Below are positions 25,860 to 34,720 of a stretch of DNA of 64,000 nt, piece after piece. A program made the position numbers and the translations under genes. Location of the stretch: contig NZ_JAPWKB010000019.1 of assembly GCF_028283785.1 (NCBI RefSeq), forward strand, positions 578,001 to 642,000. Reading direction: 5' to 3'. Below the pieces are notes generated by a model. It was not told the DNA's origin and searched no databases. It saw only the letters and a list, made by a program, of their open reading frames with translations. How positions within the stretch are numbered: position 1 is the first letter of the stretch; each line of letters opens with the position of its first letter. Source of the DNA: Paraburkholderia sp. (GTDB taxonomy: Bacteria > Pseudomonadota > Gammaproteobacteria > Burkholderiales > Burkholderiaceae).

Positions 25860-26589
25860 TGAACGGCTCCAGAGCGGCTCAAACCTTGCCCGCGCCGTAC
25901 GAGTGTCAGTCGCACGGTCGATGAGGGCAGCGGCATGCCGCACCTTGTGGTGTTTTACAAGTACGCTGGAGCGGGAAGAATGGCGGGAGAATTGCCTGAG
26001 AGGGCGGCGTCCGGAAATAACGGACACGCTGCCGCAGGGCACACGCGAACACGGCTTCAAATAACGGCACGACACGCCGTGGTAACTGCCGGCAGACCTT
26101 CATACACCTTCGTCCACTCGCGCCGGTGCGCCAACTGGGCGCGTGACCGGAGGGTCGAAGGTTGCGGTCATGCCGCAGCGGGAAGTTCGCGCAGGCGGCG
26201 CGTCTTTTCTCGCTCGGGGTGTCTCGCCTCATTTTGACGTCGCCATGTCTTGCACTTTCTACAAGACGCTATGGGCGCACGCCGTATTTTCGCAACGGCA
26301 GCACTGGCTGCGAAGGCGTCAGGCCATCCGCATACCGAAGCTCGCCGGTTAAATTCTTTTTTACCAAAATTCCGTTACCGTCGGAACCGGCCCTGACCGA
26401 ACGCGCCTGTGGGCGCCGTCCCTGCCGGACATGATTCCGTGCGTACAACGTGTTGCATCTCATTATGCGGGTGAGCAACCAGACCCGGGCGCAAGTAAAA
26501 TGACGGTTTATCGCTTGCACCTGCGCAATCCGCCAGAATACCGGACAATGCGCCGGCCGCCGCAGACTGCTGGGCAAATTATATTCAGA
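25860..26589. other. 730-base divergent region between rne and rluC
   Basis: A large gap between divergent genes. Next to rne it has several inverted repeats on the leader strand, for example around 26004-26036 (GGCGGCGTCCG against CGGACACGCTGCC). There is a local AT-rich patch at 26341-26375. In E. coli rne has a 361-base autoregulatory 5' leader, and a similar role is plausible here by analogy. I see no tRNA or convincing protein gene. Confidence 0.5.
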
Positions 26590-27612
26590 ATGAAAGAGTT
26601 AGGCAAAATATCCCAGAAATCGGTCGCAAGCGACCAGGTCTCGATCCTCGAGATCGACGACAGCGCGGCCGGACAGCGCATCGACAACTTCTTGTTGCGC
26701 GTGTGTAAAGGCGTGCCAAAAAGCCATATTTATCGCATTTTGCGTAGCGGCGAAGTGCGTGTGAATAAGGGCCGGGTCGATGCGCAGTACCGGCTCGAAC
26801 TCGGCGATCTGGTGCGCGTGCCGCCCATCCGGGTCGCCCAGCCGAGCGAAACGGCTCGTGCGCCGGTTCCCGCCGGACACTTCACGATCCTGTTCGAAGA
26901 CGATCACATGCTGGTGATCGACAAACCGGCAGGCGTCGCGGTGCACGGCGGCAGCGGCGTCGCATTCGGCGTCATCGAGCAGTTGCGCGAAGCGCGGCCG
27001 GACGCGAAATTCCTCGAACTGGTGCACCGCCTCGACCGCGAAACGTCCGGCATCCTGATGCTCGCGAAAAAGCGTTCGGCGCTGGTCGCGCTGCACGAGC
27101 AGATTCGCGAGAACCGGATGGACAAGCGCTACTATGCGTGCGTCCATGGCGACTGGGCGAGCGATTGGGGACGTCGCCGGGCAGTGAAGGAGCCGTTGCA
27201 CAAATATTTGACGGGTGACGGCGAGCGTCGCGTCCGCGTCCAGGCCGACGGCTTGCCGTCGCACACGGTGTTCAACCTGATCGACCGCTGGCCCGACTAC
27301 GCATTGCTCGAAGCTGAACTTAAAACGGGTCGGACCCATCAGATACGCGTTCACCTCGCACATCTGGAGCTGCCGATCGTCGGCGACGCCAAATACGGGG
27401 ATTTCGCGCTGAATAAAGCGCTCGCGCGCACCGACGCCAATCCCGGCCTTAAGCGAATGTTCCTGCACGCTTACCGGCTGAAGATCACGCATCCGGCCAC
27501 GGGCGCCACGCTGCAGTTCGAGGCGCCGTTGCCGGCTGATTGCCGTCGCTTTATCGAGCAGCTAAAAGCAGCCAATAAGGGCTCAAATCCGGAGACGCAC
27601 GCGCATGGCTAG
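26590..27612 (+). CDS. rluC: 23S rRNA pseudouridine synthase RluC
   Basis: A 340-residue enzyme that makes pseudouridines in 23S rRNA. An N-terminal S4 RNA-binding domain (GQRIDNFLLRVCKGVPKSHI at about residues 28-47) is followed by the RluA-family catalytic core with the aspartate motif HRLDRETSGILMLAKK and the later GRTHQIRVHLAHLELPIVGD. The ATG at 26590 (MKELGKISQKS) gives the family N-terminus. The open frame extends to 26431 but that part has foreign composition. It is the usual neighbour of rne in proteobacteria. The 3' end overlaps the next gene. Confidence 0.92.
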   Translation: MKELGKISQKSVASDQVSILEIDDSAAGQRIDNFLLRVCKGVPKSHIYRILRSGEVRVNKGRVDAQYRLELGDLVRVPPIRVAQPSETARAPVPAGHFTILFEDDHMLVIDKPAGVAVHGGSGVAFGVIEQLREARPDAKFLELVHRLDRETSGILMLAKKRSALVALHEQIRENRMDKRYYACVHGDWASDWGRRRAVKEPLHKYLTGDGERRVRVQADGLPSHTVFNLIDRWPDYALLEAELKTGRTHQIRVHLAHLELPIVGDAKYGDFALNKALARTDANPGLKRMFLHAYRLKITHPATGATLQFEAPLPADCRRFIEQLKAANKGSNPETHAHG

Positions 27613-28264
27613 AGAGCAATTCGATCTGATCGTCTTTGACTGGGACGGCACGCTGATGGATTCGACCGCGCATATCACGCGGAGCATCCAGGCGGCTTGC
27701 CGCGATCTGAGTCTGCCCGTTCCGGCTGACGAAGCCGCCAGTTACGTGATTGGCCTGGGTTTGCGCGACGCGTTGCAGATCGCCGCGCCGACGCTCGATC
27801 CGGCCGACTATCCGCGTCTCGCCGAACGCTACCGCTTTCATTATCTGGTGAAGGATCAAACCACCGAACTCTTCACCGGTGTGCGCGAGATGTTGCAGGA
27901 GTTGCGCGATACCGGCTATCTGCTGGGCGTCGCAACCGGCAAGAGCCGCGTGGGGCTCAACCGCGCGCTGGACCAGTCGCGGCTGACCAGCCTGTTCGAC
28001 GGCACCCGTTGCGCGGACGAAACCTTCTCCAAGCCGCATCCGGCGATGCTGCACGAACTCACCCGCGAACTGGGGCAGGATATCGGGCGCACCGTGATGG
28101 TGGGCGATACGACGCACGATCTGCAAATGGCCGTCAACGCGGGCGCGGCGGCCATCGGCGTCACGTACGGCGCGCATCCGGCGGCGTCGTTGAGCGCACT
28201 TGCGCCGAAGTTCGTCGCGGATAGCGTCGGTTCGCTGTCCACTTGGCTGCGCGAGAACGCATGA
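27605..28264 (+). CDS. HAD-superfamily phosphatase (phosphoglycolate phosphatase-like)
   Basis: A 219-residue HAD-IA hydrolase. Motif I FDWDGTLMDS near residue 10, motif II GVATGKSR, motif III Lys in SKPHPA, and motif IV VGDTTHDLQMAVNAG are all present with catalytic Asp residues intact. It most resembles Gph/YjjG-type phosphatases, and the actual phosphoester is unknown. It overlaps the rluC stop by 8 bases and its own stop overlaps the next ATG, so rluC, this gene and the Rieske gene are likely one operon. Confidence 0.88.
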   Translation: MAREQFDLIVFDWDGTLMDSTAHITRSIQAACRDLSLPVPADEAASYVIGLGLRDALQIAAPTLDPADYPRLAERYRFHYLVKDQTTELFTGVREMLQELRDTGYLLGVATGKSRVGLNRALDQSRLTSLFDGTRCADETFSKPHPAMLHELTRELGQDIGRTVMVGDTTHDLQMAVNAGAAAIGVTYGAHPAASLSALAPKFVADSVGSLSTWLRENA

Positions 28265-28653
28265 GCGACGCCACGACCGACGCCGTGCGCGTCTGCGCAT
28301 CGGGCGATCTGATCGACGGCGGCACAGGCGTACGCGTTGCCGCTAAATCCGGCGGCGGCGATGTGGTGGTCTTTTTCGTGCGTTTCGACGGACAGGCCTA
28401 CGGCTATCTGAACCGTTGCGCGCACGTACCGATGGAATTGGACTGGGCCGAGGGTCAGTTCTTCGAATCGTCCGGTTTATACTTGATGTGCGCCACGCAC
28501 GGTGCGATTTACGCGCCCGACACCGGCAAGTGTGTCGGCGGCCCGTGCCGTGGCGGCAAGTTGCGTCCCGTTCAGGTTGAAGAGCGGGATACCCCGGATG
28601 GCCGTGCAGTATTCTGGCTTCCGGACGGCGATCTGCGCCCGGCCACCCCCTGA
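28261..28653 (+). CDS. Rieske [2Fe-2S] domain protein
   Basis: A 130-residue soluble protein formed of a single Rieske fold. Cluster ligands are C-x-H in NRCAHVPMEL and C-x2-H in MCATHGAIYAPDTG, then the GPCRGGKL stretch after the cluster. It resembles stand-alone Rieske proteins rather than dioxygenase alpha subunits, so it is probably an electron carrier. The ATG at 28261 overlaps the HAD stop (ATGA), which favours it over a longer frame from 28243. The redox partner is unknown. Confidence 0.88.
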   Translation: MSDATTDAVRVCASGDLIDGGTGVRVAAKSGGGDVVVFFVRFDGQAYGYLNRCAHVPMELDWAEGQFFESSGLYLMCATHGAIYAPDTGKCVGGPCRGGKLRPVQVEERDTPDGRAVFWLPDGDLRPATP

Positions 28654-28671
28654 TTCTTTTACCTGTGAAGC

Positions 28672-29676
28672 ATGGCCGACAATCTCACTCCTGATCCGAA
28701 TCAACCGTCTTCGCCCGCGCGTGGTTCCGCGCCTGCCGGCGAACCCGGCTGGGAACGCGCTGCGCTCGAACGTATCGCGCTCGCGGCAATCACCGAGCAG
28801 CGCGCCGCGCGGCGCTGGAAGATTTTTTTCCGCTTCGTGTTTCTCGCGGTCGTTCTGCTGGTGGTCTGGGCTGCGCTCGACGTCTCCGGCGACAAGGTCG
28901 CGCCCACCGGTCGTCACACGGCTTTGGTGTCGTTAGACGGCGAAATCTCCGCAGATACCAATGCGAACGCCGAAGATGTGAACACGGCCCTCGACAGCGC
29001 ATTCGAAGATGCAGGTACGGCGGGGGTGGTCTTGCGGTGTAACAGCCCGGGCGGCAGTCCGGTGCAGGCAGGCATCATCTACAACGAAATTCGTCGATTG
29101 CGCGCGAAATATCCGTCTATTCCGCTCTACGTGGTAGTGGGCGATATGTGCGCGTCGGGCGGTTACTACGCGGCGGCGGCGGCCGACAAGATTTACGTCG
29201 ACAAGGCCAGCATCGTCGGATCGATCGGCGTGTTGATGGATGGTTTCGGGTTCACCGGCTTGATGGACAAACTCGGCATCCAGCGTCGTCTGCATACTTC
29301 GGGGGAGAACAAGGGTGCTTTCGATCCGTTCTCGCCGGAAACGCCGAAGATGGACGAACATGCACAACAGATGCTCGATCAGATTCACGCGCAATTCATC
29401 GCGGCGGTGCGTCAGGGGCGTGGCTCGCGGCTGCATGAAACGCCGGATATTTTCTCGGGCCTCTTCTGGACCGGCGAGCAGAGCGTCCAGCTTGGCCTCG
29501 CTGATGGTTTCGGCGATACCGACTACGTCGCGCGCGACATCATCAAGGCGCCGGATCTCGTCGATTACACGGTGAAGGAAAGCATCACGGATCGCGTCGC
29601 GCGCAAATTTGGGGCGTCAGTCGGCAATGCTGCGATTCACGCGATGGTCTTGGGCGGGAGGGTCGGTCTGCGTTAA
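28672..29676 (+). CDS. S49 family peptidase (SppA-like signal peptide peptidase)
   Basis: A 334-residue membrane-bound serine peptidase. A cytosolic N-terminal tail is followed by one membrane helix near residues 46-66 (FFRFVFLAVVLLVVWAALDV), then the S49 fold. Motifs include VVLRCNSPGGSPVQAG, the serine motif GDMCASGGYYAAAAADKIY, and SIVGSIGVLMDGFGF. It is about half the size of E. coli SppA, like the single-domain S49 proteins. It probably degrades cleaved signal peptides in the inner membrane. It follows the Rieske gene by 18 bases and is last in the operon. Confidence 0.9.
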   Translation: MADNLTPDPNQPSSPARGSAPAGEPGWERAALERIALAAITEQRAARRWKIFFRFVFLAVVLLVVWAALDVSGDKVAPTGRHTALVSLDGEISADTNANAEDVNTALDSAFEDAGTAGVVLRCNSPGGSPVQAGIIYNEIRRLRAKYPSIPLYVVVGDMCASGGYYAAAAADKIYVDKASIVGSIGVLMDGFGFTGLMDKLGIQRRLHTSGENKGAFDPFSPETPKMDEHAQQMLDQIHAQFIAAVRQGRGSRLHETPDIFSGLFWTGEQSVQLGLADGFGDTDYVARDIIKAPDLVDYTVKESITDRVARKFGASVGNAAIHAMVLGGRVGLR

Positions 29677-29740
29677 GACCTGATTCATGTTTTCCGGCGC
29701 GCAGCGGCTCGCTATGCGCGCCGTAGGAACGGATGGCTGA

Positions 29741-29774
29741 AGGCGCGGCGTCGTGAGGGCGCCGCGCTTTTTTA
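29741..29774 (+). terminator. Terminator after the S49 peptidase gene
   Basis: An 8-bp stem GCGCGGCG / CGCCGCGC (29743-29750, 29760-29767) followed by TTTTTTAT. It lies between convergent genes. Confidence 0.85.
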
Positions 29775-29782
29775 TGCGGTGG

Positions 29783-30502
29783 TCAAACCGCGAGCAGCAG
29801 AAAAATCGCCGGTCGCTTGTGAAGATCGAGGGCCGGGGCTTTTTTCCAGTCCATGACCGTCCGGCTGGCGATCGTTTCCGTGGGTAAGGTCAGATCCACG
29901 GCCACGCAAACCAGCGTCGACGGCGCGCAAGACGCCAGCAACGTGTCCAGCAGCGGCTTGTTGCGATACGGCGTCTCGATAAAAATCTGCGTCTGTTTCG
30001 CCTTGCGCGACTGCTGTTCGAGCTCGCGCAGGCGTTTGGCGCGCTCGGTTGCATCGACGGGCAAGTAGCCGTGAAACGCAAAGCTCTGGCCGTTCAGGCC
30101 CGACGCCATCAGCGCCAGCAGAATCGAGCTCGGCCCCACGAACGGTACGACCTTGACGCCGCGCTCATGCGCGCGACGCACCAGTAGGGCGCCCGGATCG
30201 GCAACGGCCGGGCAACCGGCCTCCGATACGAGTCCCGCGTCTGTGCCCGCGAGCAGCGGTTCGAGCAATTTGTTGATTTCGCCGGCCGGCGTGTTCACGT
30301 TGAGTTCGCGGATTTCGATGTCCTGGATCGGTCGGTCGGTGCCGACTTTCTTCAGAAATGCTCGCGTAGTTTTTGCGTTTTCGCCGATGTAGTAGTGCAA
30401 AGCCGCAGCTTTGGCGCGTACCGGTGCAGGCAGGACCAGGTCGAGCGCGTCGGCGTCGCCGTCGCCCAAGGTGTTCGGGATCAGATACAGAGTGCCGCTC
30501 AT
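29783..30502 (-). CDS. SAM-dependent methyltransferase (tetrapyrrole methylase fold, RsmI-related)
   Basis: A 239-residue protein with the TP-methylase fold also seen in RsmI, the 16S rRNA ribose 2'-O-methyltransferase. Motifs are LYLIPNTLGDGD at the N-terminus, LVSEAGCPAVADPGA and VPFVGPSSILLALMASG. It is shorter than RsmI (286 residues in E. coli), and lacks the RsmI GTPIGNLxD start, so I treat it as a distinct family whose target is unknown. The ATG overlaps the maf stop (ATGA), giving a coupled maf-methyltransferase pair. Confidence 0.82.
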   Translation of the reverse strand: MSGTLYLIPNTLGDGDADALDLVLPAPVRAKAAALHYYIGENAKTTRAFLKKVGTDRPIQDIEIRELNVNTPAGEINKLLEPLLAGTDAGLVSEAGCPAVADPGALLVRRAHERGVKVVPFVGPSSILLALMASGLNGQSFAFHGYLPVDATERAKRLRELEQQSRKAKQTQIFIETPYRNKPLLDTLLASCAPSTLVCVAVDLTLPTETIASRTVMDWKKAPALDLHKRPAIFLLLAV

Positions 30503-31125
30503 CGCGCCTCCAGAAGTGGATAACCGGTCGCCAGCAGCATCCGGGACAACGCGATCAGCGGCAATCCGACCAGCGCGGTCGGATCGTCGGATTCGATCGC
30601 GTCCAGCAGCGCAATGCCGAGACCTTCGGATTTTGCGCTGCCCGCGACGTCGTAAGGGGTTTCGGCACGCAGGTAGGCGTCGAGCGCGGCATCTGACAGA
30701 TTCCGAAAGTGCACGCGGGTGATGACGTCGAGCGTCTGCGCCTCGCCCGAGCGCGTGTCGAGCAGGCAAAGCGCGCTGTGGAACAGCACTTCGCGACCGC
30801 GCATGGCTTGCAGTTGCGCGAGCGCCTTGTCGTGCGTGCCCGGCTTGCCGATTTGCAGGCCGTCGAACGTCGCGACCTGATCCGAACCGATGATCAGCGC
30901 GGCGTCTGGCGCGTTTTCGTTGCTCAGGCGGTGCGCGACGGCGCGCGCTTTCGCTTCGGACAGCCGCATGGCCGTCGCTTCGGGCGATTCGCCATCGAGC
31001 GGCGTTTCGTCGATCGCAGGGACGATCACGTCGAACGGGATGCGCAGGCGCTCGAGCAACTCGCGACGGTAGGGGGAGCTCGACGCCAGAATCAGGCGCG
31101 GCGGGCGATTAGGGGAATCCGGCAT
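30499..31125 (-). CDS. maf: Maf-family nucleotide pyrophosphatase (YceF type, 7-methyl-GTP)
   Basis: A 208-residue house-cleaning pyrophosphatase. The N-terminal LILASSSPYRRELLERL signature, the catalytic Asp in IIGSDQVATFDG and the SAKSEGLGIALLDAIESDDP region mark the YceF branch, which prefers 7-methyl-GTP. In proteobacteria yceF and the DUF177 gene yceD are classical neighbours, and here they diverge over a 305-base region. The start at 31125 gives the standard N-terminus. Confidence 0.9.
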   Translation of the reverse strand: MPDSPNRPPRLILASSSPYRRELLERLRIPFDVIVPAIDETPLDGESPEATAMRLSEAKARAVAHRLSNENAPDAALIIGSDQVATFDGLQIGKPGTHDKALAQLQAMRGREVLFHSALCLLDTRSGEAQTLDVITRVHFRNLSDAALDAYLRAETPYDVAGSAKSEGLGIALLDAIESDDPTALVGLPLIALSRMLLATGYPLLEAR

Positions 31126-31186
31126 GGTGGACCAAACGGCAGGTGGGGCGGGCCTCGCGACGCTTTGCGCGTGAGGGCTTAAGTGT

Positions 31187-31215
31187 TTGACTCGAAAAGA
31201 TAAACGGGATATAAT
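31187..31215 (+). promoter_or_regulatory. Near-consensus sigma70 promoter of the DUF177-rpmF run
   Basis: TTGACT (31187-31192), a 17-base spacer and a perfect TATAAT (31210-31215). Transcription would begin near 31222, leaving a leader of about 209 bases before the first start codon. Confidence 0.88.
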
Positions 31216-31430
31216 TTTGGGCTTTTCATCGGTGTCCTATTGCGCGCGCGGCGAGTTTGCGCGGTTCCATCACGGTTCCCAGGCAGTCTCAAAGCAAGAC
31301 TCGAAGCGGTTCCGGGCGCGTAAAGTGGAAGCGGTTAGGGCCGGCCCTGGTAGTCAAGGTTGGCACCAAAGCCCGTACACTGAATGACCGATTGACCCCC
31401 GGCGAAATCATCGCCGACGCAGGAGCGCAC

Positions 31431-32075
31431 ATGACTGAACATCCTGGCAAACCTGCTGGCCACGTCGATCCGCGTGATCTCGATATTTTCGAATTCGCTC
31501 GGAGCGCACGCCAGGCTGCGGGTGTCGTGCGCGTCTCGCAACTGCCGCGCATGTTAAACGAAGTCCCGGCGGATGCGCCAGATCGCGATGCCGCGTTCAC
31601 CTGGCAGGCTGAAGGCTCGACGCAACCTGAATTGCAGGACGATGGCACCGAGGGTCCGCAGCCGTATTTGCGGCTCGCGCTTCACGGTGCGGCATGGCTC
31701 ACGTGCCAACGGTGTTTGACGCCGTACAATCAGGCGTTCAACGCCGATGCAATTTACCGGATCGTCAACACGGAAGCGGAAGCCGACGAATTTCCGTTGG
31801 ACGAAGATGAAGTGGATGTGATCGTGGGCTCGCGCCAGTTCGATCTCGTCGACTTGATCGAGGAAGAGTTGCTGCTCACCATACCGCTGGTGCCGAAACA
31901 CGAAGTTTGTCCCGAAGTCCACGAGAGTCTCGTGTCGGGCGTGAGCGGTGCCGACGGTGAGGATGAAGAGGCGGCGGCGGACGAGGCAGGTGCGGGCGAT
32001 GAGCCCGAACGGCCGAATCCGTTTGCGGCACTCGAAGGCTTGAAACAAGGTGGTTCTGGCGGCAAGAAGCACTGA
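31431..32075 (+). CDS. DUF177 (YceD) domain protein
   Basis: A 214-residue cytosolic protein of the YceD/DUF177 family, linked to 23S rRNA metabolism in bacteria and plants and nearly always next to rpmF. The family core is visible: LTCQRCLTPYNQ, then DLVDLIEEELLLTIPLVPKHEVC. The C-terminal tail is acidic and then basic (GSGGKKH). The ATG at 31431 follows AGGAG by 6 bases. A longer frame from 31257 runs through the leader and is rejected. Confidence 0.9.
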   Translation: MTEHPGKPAGHVDPRDLDIFEFARSARQAAGVVRVSQLPRMLNEVPADAPDRDAAFTWQAEGSTQPELQDDGTEGPQPYLRLALHGAAWLTCQRCLTPYNQAFNADAIYRIVNTEAEADEFPLDEDEVDVIVGSRQFDLVDLIEEELLLTIPLVPKHEVCPEVHESLVSGVSGADGEDEEAAADEAGAGDEPERPNPFAALEGLKQGGSGGKKH

Positions 32076-32175
32076 ACAGTTGCAGGGTAGCGCGATGCGG
32101 CGCATTGGCCTTTTGGTCAGTGGCAGAGACCGGATCGGGCTGTGTTAGAATTCGGAAAATTTTTAGGAGTTAGTC

Positions 32176-32355
32176 ATGGCAGTTCAGCAAAACAAGAAGA
32201 CGCCGTCGAAGCGCGGCATGCACCGTTCGCACGATTTCCTGACGGCAGCGCCGCTGGGAATCGAACCGGCTACGGGTGAAGTGCATCTGCGTCACCACAT
32301 CAGCCCGAATGGTTATTATCGCGGCAAGAAAGTTGTCAAGACGAAGAACGACTAA
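32176..32355 (+). CDS. rpmF: 50S ribosomal protein L32
   Basis: A 59-residue basic ribosomal protein. MAVQQNKKTPSKRGMHRSHD is the standard N-terminus, and the rest (HLRHHISPNGYYRGKKVV) matches proteobacterial L32. TAGGAG lies 8 bases before the ATG. It follows DUF177 by 100 bases and precedes plsX, the classic yceD-rpmF-plsX-fab order, which ties ribosome supply to fatty acid synthesis. Confidence 0.97.
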   Translation: MAVQQNKKTPSKRGMHRSHDFLTAAPLGIEPATGEVHLRHHISPNGYYRGKKVVKTKND

Positions 32356-32426
32356 TCGCTACACTGCGATGCGCCCTTTGGCGTTTCGCGTGGCGATCGG
32401 CTCGCTTGACATTTTCCCGGCTCAGC

Positions 32427-32457
32427 AAAAAGGCGGCATTCAACTGCCGCTTTTTTG
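32427..32457 (+). terminator. Terminator or attenuator between rpmF and plsX
   Basis: Stem GCGGCA / TGCCGC (32433-32438, 32445-32450) with an A-run before it and TTTTTT after it. It lies only 24 bases upstream of the plsX start, so any plsX transcription from the rpmF promoter must read through it. Confidence 0.8.
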
Positions 32458-32479
32458 TGCCTGAAATTCGTCGCACTCC

Positions 32480-33595
32480 ATGACTGTAAAGCTCACGATA
32501 GATTGCATGGGGGGCGACCACGGCCCGTCCGTGACCGTTCCCGCCGCCGTCAATTTCGTCCGGTCGCATCCCGATGCGCAGTTGCTGCTCGTCGGTATTG
32601 AAACTGCGATCCGTACGCAATTGAAGAAGCTGAAGGCGCAGGACAATCCCGCGCTGACAGTCGTGCCCGCGTCCGAAATCGTCACTATGGACGATCCGGT
32701 TGAGGTGGCACTGCGCAAGAAGAAAGACTCGTCGATGCGCGTGGCGCTTAATCGCGTCAAGGAAGGCGAGGCGCAAGCCTGCATCTCCGCCGGCAATACC
32801 GGCGCGCTGATGGCGGTCTCCCGTTATGTGCTCAAAACCTTGCCTGGCATCGAACGCCCGGCAATTGCTTTTGCGTTGCCCAATCCGACCGGCTACACGA
32901 TGATGCTCGACCTCGGCGCCAACGTCGATTGCGAGCCGCAGCATCTGTTGCAGTTCGCCGAGATGGGGCATGCGCTGGTCGCCGCGCTGGAAGGCAAGGA
33001 TCGTCCGACGATCGGCTTGCTGAATATCGGCGAAGAAGTGATCAAGGGCAACGAAACCATCAAGCGCGCAGGCGAGTTGCTGCGCGCCAGTACGCTGAAC
33101 TTCCGCGGTAACGTCGAAGGCAACGACATCTTCAAGGGCACCGTCGACGTGATCGTCTGCGATGGCTTCGTCGGTAATGTCGCGCTTAAGACGTCGGAAG
33201 GTCTCGCGCAGATGCTGACCAATATCATCAAGGAAGAGTTCGGCCGCTCGTGGCTGACCAAGGTGATGGCCGTGCTCGCGTTGCCGGTTTTGCTGCGCTT
33301 CAAGAAGCGCGTCGACCATCGGCAATACAATGGTGCAGCGTTGCTCGGTTTGCGTGGCCTGGTCATCAAAAGCCACGGTTCCGCGGACGCCTACGCGTTT
33401 GAGTGGGCAATCAAACGCGGGTATGATGCCGTCAAAAACGGCGTGCTGGAACGCCTCGCGCGAGCGATGGAGGACAATGCGGGTCCTCTGGAGCAGGCGG
33501 CTCGTGATCCAGGCGTGTCGGGCGGTGCGGGGACTGCAAGTCCCGTTGCCGGCCAGCCAGCCGAGCCCTACGCTGCGCTATCTTCGAAGGCATAA
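32480..33595 (+). CDS. plsX: Phosphate acyltransferase PlsX
   Basis: A 371-residue peripheral membrane enzyme that converts acyl-ACP and phosphate to acyl-phosphate for the first acyl transfer of phospholipid synthesis. Family blocks are present: LTIDCMGGDHGPSVTVPAAV at the start, the CISAGNTGALMAVSRYVLK loop, and ANVDCEPQHLLQFAEMG. The length is about 20 residues above E. coli PlsX because of a Gly/Ala/Pro-rich C-terminal tail. Its stop overlaps the fabH start (TAATG). No clear ribosome site is present. Confidence 0.95.
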   Translation: MTVKLTIDCMGGDHGPSVTVPAAVNFVRSHPDAQLLLVGIETAIRTQLKKLKAQDNPALTVVPASEIVTMDDPVEVALRKKKDSSMRVALNRVKEGEAQACISAGNTGALMAVSRYVLKTLPGIERPAIAFALPNPTGYTMMLDLGANVDCEPQHLLQFAEMGHALVAALEGKDRPTIGLLNIGEEVIKGNETIKRAGELLRASTLNFRGNVEGNDIFKGTVDVIVCDGFVGNVALKTSEGLAQMLTNIIKEEFGRSWLTKVMAVLALPVLLRFKKRVDHRQYNGAALLGLRGLVIKSHGSADAYAFEWAIKRGYDAVKNGVLERLARAMEDNAGPLEQAARDPGVSGGAGTASPVAGQPAEPYAALSSKA

Positions 33596-34584
33596 TGGCT
33601 CAAACAACACTGTATTCCCGCGTGTTGGGCACCGGCAGCTACCTGCCGCCCAACCGCGTCACCAATCAGGATCTGGCTGAACGTCTCGCCAGCCAGGGCG
33701 TCGAGACGAGCGACGAATGGATTGTCGCCCGCACGGGCATCCATGCGCGTCACTTCGCCGATCCCGATGTCAGCACCAGCGATCTCGCACTGATCGCCGC
33801 GCAACGCGCAATCGAAGCCGCTGACATCGATCCCCAATCCATCGATCTGATCATCGTCGCAACGTCCACGCCGGACTTCGTGTTTCCGAGCACGGCGTGC
33901 CTGTTGCAGAACAAGCTCGGCATCAAGAATCACGGCGCCGCGTTCGACGTCCAGGCGGTGTGTTCGGGCTTCGCTTACGCGGTCGCGACCGCCGACAGCT
34001 TCATCCGCAGCGGTCAGCACCGTACCGCGCTGGTGATCGGCGCCGAAACGTTCTCGCGGATCCTCGATTTCAACGACCGCACGACCTGCGTGCTGTTCGG
34101 CGATGGCGCCGGTGCCGTGATCCTGTCGGCGTCGGAAGAGCCGGGCGTGCTGGCCAGCGCATTGCATGCGGACGGCAGCCACTCGAACATTCTGTGCACG
34201 CCGGGCAATGTGAACGGCGGGATCGTCGCCGGCAGCGCTTTCCTGCATATGGATGGGCAGGCAGTGTTCAAGCTGGCCGTCAACGTGCTCGAAAAGGTCG
34301 CGGTCGAGGCGCTGGAAAAAGCCAATCTGACTGCAGACCAGATCGATTGGCTGATACCGCACCAGGCCAATATCCGTATCATGACCAGTACCTGCCGCAA
34401 ACTCGGTTTGCCGCAGGAACGCATGGTCGTCACAGTGGGCGAGCACGGCAACACGTCGGCTGCGTCCATTCCGCTTGCGCTTGACGTCGCGGTTCGCGAC
34501 GGTCGCATCAAGCGCGGCCAGAACGTCCTGATCGAGGGCGTCGGCGGCGGCTTCACGTGGGGCGCGTCGGTCATTCGTTATTGA
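33595..34584 (+). CDS. fabH: Beta-ketoacyl-ACP synthase III
   Basis: A 329-residue condensing enzyme that starts fatty acid elongation by joining acetyl-CoA to malonyl-ACP. The catalytic triad is visible: Cys in AVCSGFAYA, His in IPHQANIRI and Asn in EHGNTSAAS. The ending GVGGGFTWGASVIRY is the FabH C-terminus. It shares one base with plsX and heads the fabHDG-acpP-fabF set. Confidence 0.96.
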   Translation: MAQTTLYSRVLGTGSYLPPNRVTNQDLAERLASQGVETSDEWIVARTGIHARHFADPDVSTSDLALIAAQRAIEAADIDPQSIDLIIVATSTPDFVFPSTACLLQNKLGIKNHGAAFDVQAVCSGFAYAVATADSFIRSGQHRTALVIGAETFSRILDFNDRTTCVLFGDGAGAVILSASEEPGVLASALHADGSHSNILCTPGNVNGGIVAGSAFLHMDGQAVFKLAVNVLEKVAVEALEKANLTADQIDWLIPHQANIRIMTSTCRKLGLPQERMVVTVGEHGNTSAASIPLALDVAVRDGRIKRGQNVLIEGVGGGFTWGASVIRY

Positions 34585-34720
34585 TCCGGCCAAGGTCGTT
34601 GCCGCGCGGCGCAAAGCGTCACGCGGCGCGTCCGTGCGTGCATCGTGTTTTGAGATGTGTCATTAAGTGCATCCATCATGCGCGCCACCCACATCTGAAC
34701 TCATCGAATTTGGGGACGAT

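Noticed and set aside
22494..25862. An 1122-codon open frame antisense to rne
   Set aside because: It is the exact shadow of rne in a GC-rich codon-biased region. The protein is a run of Arg, Phe, Asp and Leu with no family signature, while the minus strand carries an unambiguous RNase E.
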